NCBI GenBank assembly: GCA_012514545.1
Contig: JAAZAC010000310.1
Coordinates: 1-6,463, forward strand
DNA length: 6,463 bases
Direction of reading: 5' to 3'
Source: Actinomycetales bacterium
GTDB lineage: Bacteria; Actinomycetota; Actinomycetes; Actinomycetales; Cellulomonadaceae
Every line of letters starts with the position of its first letter. The first letter of the stretch is position 1. Position numbers and translations under genes: made by a program. The notes beneath the pieces were generated by a model. That model worked only from the letters and a program-made list of their open reading frames with translations, was not told where the DNA came from and did no database searches. Positions 4,953 through 6,463 of the stretch are shown here, piece after piece.

Positions 4953-6463
4953 GTGCCCGATCCCGCGACCTACCGACCGGCCCCGGGCCAGGTCCCGGAC
5001 TCGCCGGGCGTCTACCGCTTCCGGGACGAGCACGGGCGCGTCATCTACGTCGGCAAGGCGAAGAGCCTGCGCCAGCGGCTGAGCTCGTACTTCCAGGACG
5101 TGGCGGGCCTCCACCCGCGCACGCAGCAGATGGTGACGACGGCGGCGTCGGTCGAGTGGACGGTCGTCGGCACGGAGGTCGAGGCGCTCGCCCTCGAGTA
5201 CTCCTGGATCAAGGAGTTCGACCCGCGGTTCAACGTCAAGTACCGCGACGACAAGTCCTACCCGTACCTCGCGGTCACGATGGGCGAGGAGTTCCCGCGG
5301 GTGCAGGTGATGCGCGGGGCGAAGCGGCCCGGCACCCGGTACTTCGGCCCGTACGGCCACGCGTGGGCGATCCGCGAGACCGTCGACCTGCTGCTGCGCG
5401 TGTTCCCCGTGCGCACGTGCTCGGCGGGGGTCTTCAAGCGCGCGCGGCAGACCGGGCGGCCCTGCCTGCTCGGGTACATCGACAAGTGCTCCGCGCCGTG
5501 CGTGGGCCGGATCAGCCCGGAGGACCACCGAGCCCTCGCCGAGGACTTCTGCGACTTCATGGCGGGGGAGACGGGCCGTTTCGTCCGCCGCCTCGAGGAG
5601 CAGATGCGTGCCGCCGCCGCGAACCTCGAGTACGAGCGCGCCGCGCGCCTGCGCGACGACATCGCGGCACTGCAGCGCGCGACCGAGAAGAACGCCGTCG
5701 TCCTGCCCGACGGTACGGACGCCGACGTGTTCGGCCTGGCCGGCGACGAGCTCGAGGCCGCGGTCCAGGTGTTCCACGTGCGCGGCGGGCGCATCCGCGG
5801 CCAGCGCGGCTGGGTCGTGGAGAAGGTCGAGGACCTCTCGGACGCGGAGCTCGTCGAGCAGCTCCTCCTGCAGGTGTACGGCGAGGCGGAGGGCGCCGCA
5901 CCGGCGCGCGCGGCGGGCGGCGCGGGCGCCCGTCGTCCGGAGCGGCCGCCGGAGCGCCACAGCGCCGTGCCGCGCGAGGTGCTCGTCCCCGTGCTCCCGC
6001 CCGACGTCGACGAGGTCGCCGACTGGCTCAGCGGGCTGCGCGGCGCGCGCGTGCGGGTCCGCGTGCCCCAGCGGGGGGACAAGAAGGCCCTCGCGGCGAC
6101 CGTCCACCAGAACGCCGAGCAGGCCCTGGCGCTGCACCGGACCAAGCGGGCCGGGGACCTCACGACCCGCAGCCAGGCCCTGCGCGAGCTCCAGGAGGCG
6201 CTCGGCCTGCCCGACGCACCCTTGCGCATCGAGTGCTACGACATCTCGACGACGCAGGGCACCTACCAGGTCGGGTCGATGGTGGTCTTCGAGGACGGCC
6301 TGCCGCGCAAGTCCGAGTACCGCACGTTCGGCATCCGCGGCGCCGACGGCTCCGGCGCGCGCGACGACACCGAGGCGATCCACGAGGTGCTCACGCGCCG
6401 CTTCCGCCGCTACCTCGCCGACCAGGCCGCGGCGGAGTCCGCGACGGGCGTCGAGGGCCCCGC
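4953..6463 (+). CDS. uvrC: UvrC, excinuclease ABC subunit C (3'-truncated by window end)
   Basis: The first 503 codons of UvrC, open to the window edge. UvrC is recruited by UvrB at a lesion and cuts on both sides. The N-terminal GIY-YIG nuclease (about 17-97, 3' incision) shows GVY (19-21), YVG (32-34) and the expected active-site residues Tyr32, Arg42, Glu82 and Asn94. Four cysteines (156, 171, 179, 183) in RTCSAGVF, RPCLLGYI and KCSAPCVG match the motif reported to hold an iron-sulfur cluster in UvrC. The UVR domain that binds UvrB is at about 214-248 (LEYERAARLRDDI). The RNase H-like 5'-incision domain begins near 425 with YDIS (Asp430 as the first catalytic Asp) and continues to DDTEAIHEVLTRR. 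The rest of this domain, including its His, and the tandem helix-hairpin-helix tail lie beyond the window; the family is usually about 600-700 residues. GTG 4953 gives the usual actinobacterial N-terminus (PATYRPAPG, then PDSPGVYRF). Confidence 0.97.
   Translation, partial: MPDPATYRPAPGQVPDSPGVYRFRDEHGRVIYVGKAKSLRQRLSSYFQDVAGLHPRTQQMVTTAASVEWTVVGTEVEALALEYSWIKEFDPRFNVKYRDDKSYPYLAVTMGEEFPRVQVMRGAKRPGTRYFGPYGHAWAIRETVDLLLRVFPVRTCSAGVFKRARQTGRPCLLGYIDKCSAPCVGRISPEDHRALAEDFCDFMAGETGRFVRRLEEQMRAAAANLEYERAARLRDDIAALQRATEKNAVVLPDGTDADVFGLAGDELEAAVQVFHVRGGRIRGQRGWVVEKVEDLSDAELVEQLLLQVYGEAEGAAPARAAGGAGARRPERPPERHSAVPREVLVPVLPPDVDEVADWLSGLRGARVRVRVPQRGDKKALAATVHQNAEQALALHRTKRAGDLTTRSQALRELQEALGLPDAPLRIECYDISTTQGTYQVGSMVVFEDGLPRKSEYRTFGIRGADGSGARDDTEAIHEVLTRRFRRYLADQAAAESATGVEGP

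Noticed and set aside
4182..6383. 733-residue open frame on the minus strand across uvrC and the OsmC-family gene
   Set aside because: Shadow frame: no domain is recognisable, it lies antisense to well-conserved uvrC, and it overlaps the real OsmC-family gene in a different frame.
1..6463. CRISPR arrays, insertion sequences, tRNA or rRNA genes, attachment sites, toxin-antitoxin or defence modules
   Set aside because: Looked for and not seen. There are no direct-repeat arrays, transposase motifs or tRNA-like cloverleaf segments, and coding space is accounted for by four housekeeping or stress genes.

Overview
This is a very GC-rich window, with almost every third codon position G or C and frequent GTG starts. 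Protein sequences and gene order point to a high-GC actinobacterium, most plausibly Micrococcales (Cellulomonadaceae-like). That placement is inferred from recognised sequence style, not from a search.

Layout. Bases 1-37 probably hold the last codons and 3' flank of an upstream gene. They are followed by an exceptionally long GC hairpin (38-93), read as the upstream gene's terminator. A -10-like hexamer (162-167) then starts a leader of about 130 nt. The leader carries the hallmarks of a yybP-ykoY manganese riboswitch (about 171-296). The riboswitch leads into terC (303-1340), a TerC/Alx-family membrane protein expected to export Mn2+. After a short GC-hairpin spacer comes a promoter whose -10 (TATGAT) overlaps a near-consensus LexA/SOS box. 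It drives uvrA (1448-4333), the complete damage-recognition ATPase of nucleotide excision repair. A complete OsmC/Ohr-family thiol peroxidase-like gene (4343-4864, minus strand) converges on uvrA with a 9-bp gap. It diverges from uvrC (4953 to the window end, 3'-truncated), the dual-incision nuclease of the same pathway.

How they work together. UvrA and UvrC act with UvrB, which is not in the window, to find and excise bulky DNA lesions. TerC and the OsmC protein fit a metal and oxidative-stress theme: manganese homeostasis and organic-hydroperoxide removal. The protein set is ordinary for an actinobacterial chromosome. The most informative signals are regulatory: the Mn2+ riboswitch with a visible Shine-Dalgarno-sequestering alternative helix, the LexA box on uvrA, and -10 hexamers placed so that uvrA, uvrC and probably the OsmC gene would be leaderless. 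No mobile element, CRISPR array, tRNA or rRNA was seen, and I found no evidence for an undescribed multi-gene system.
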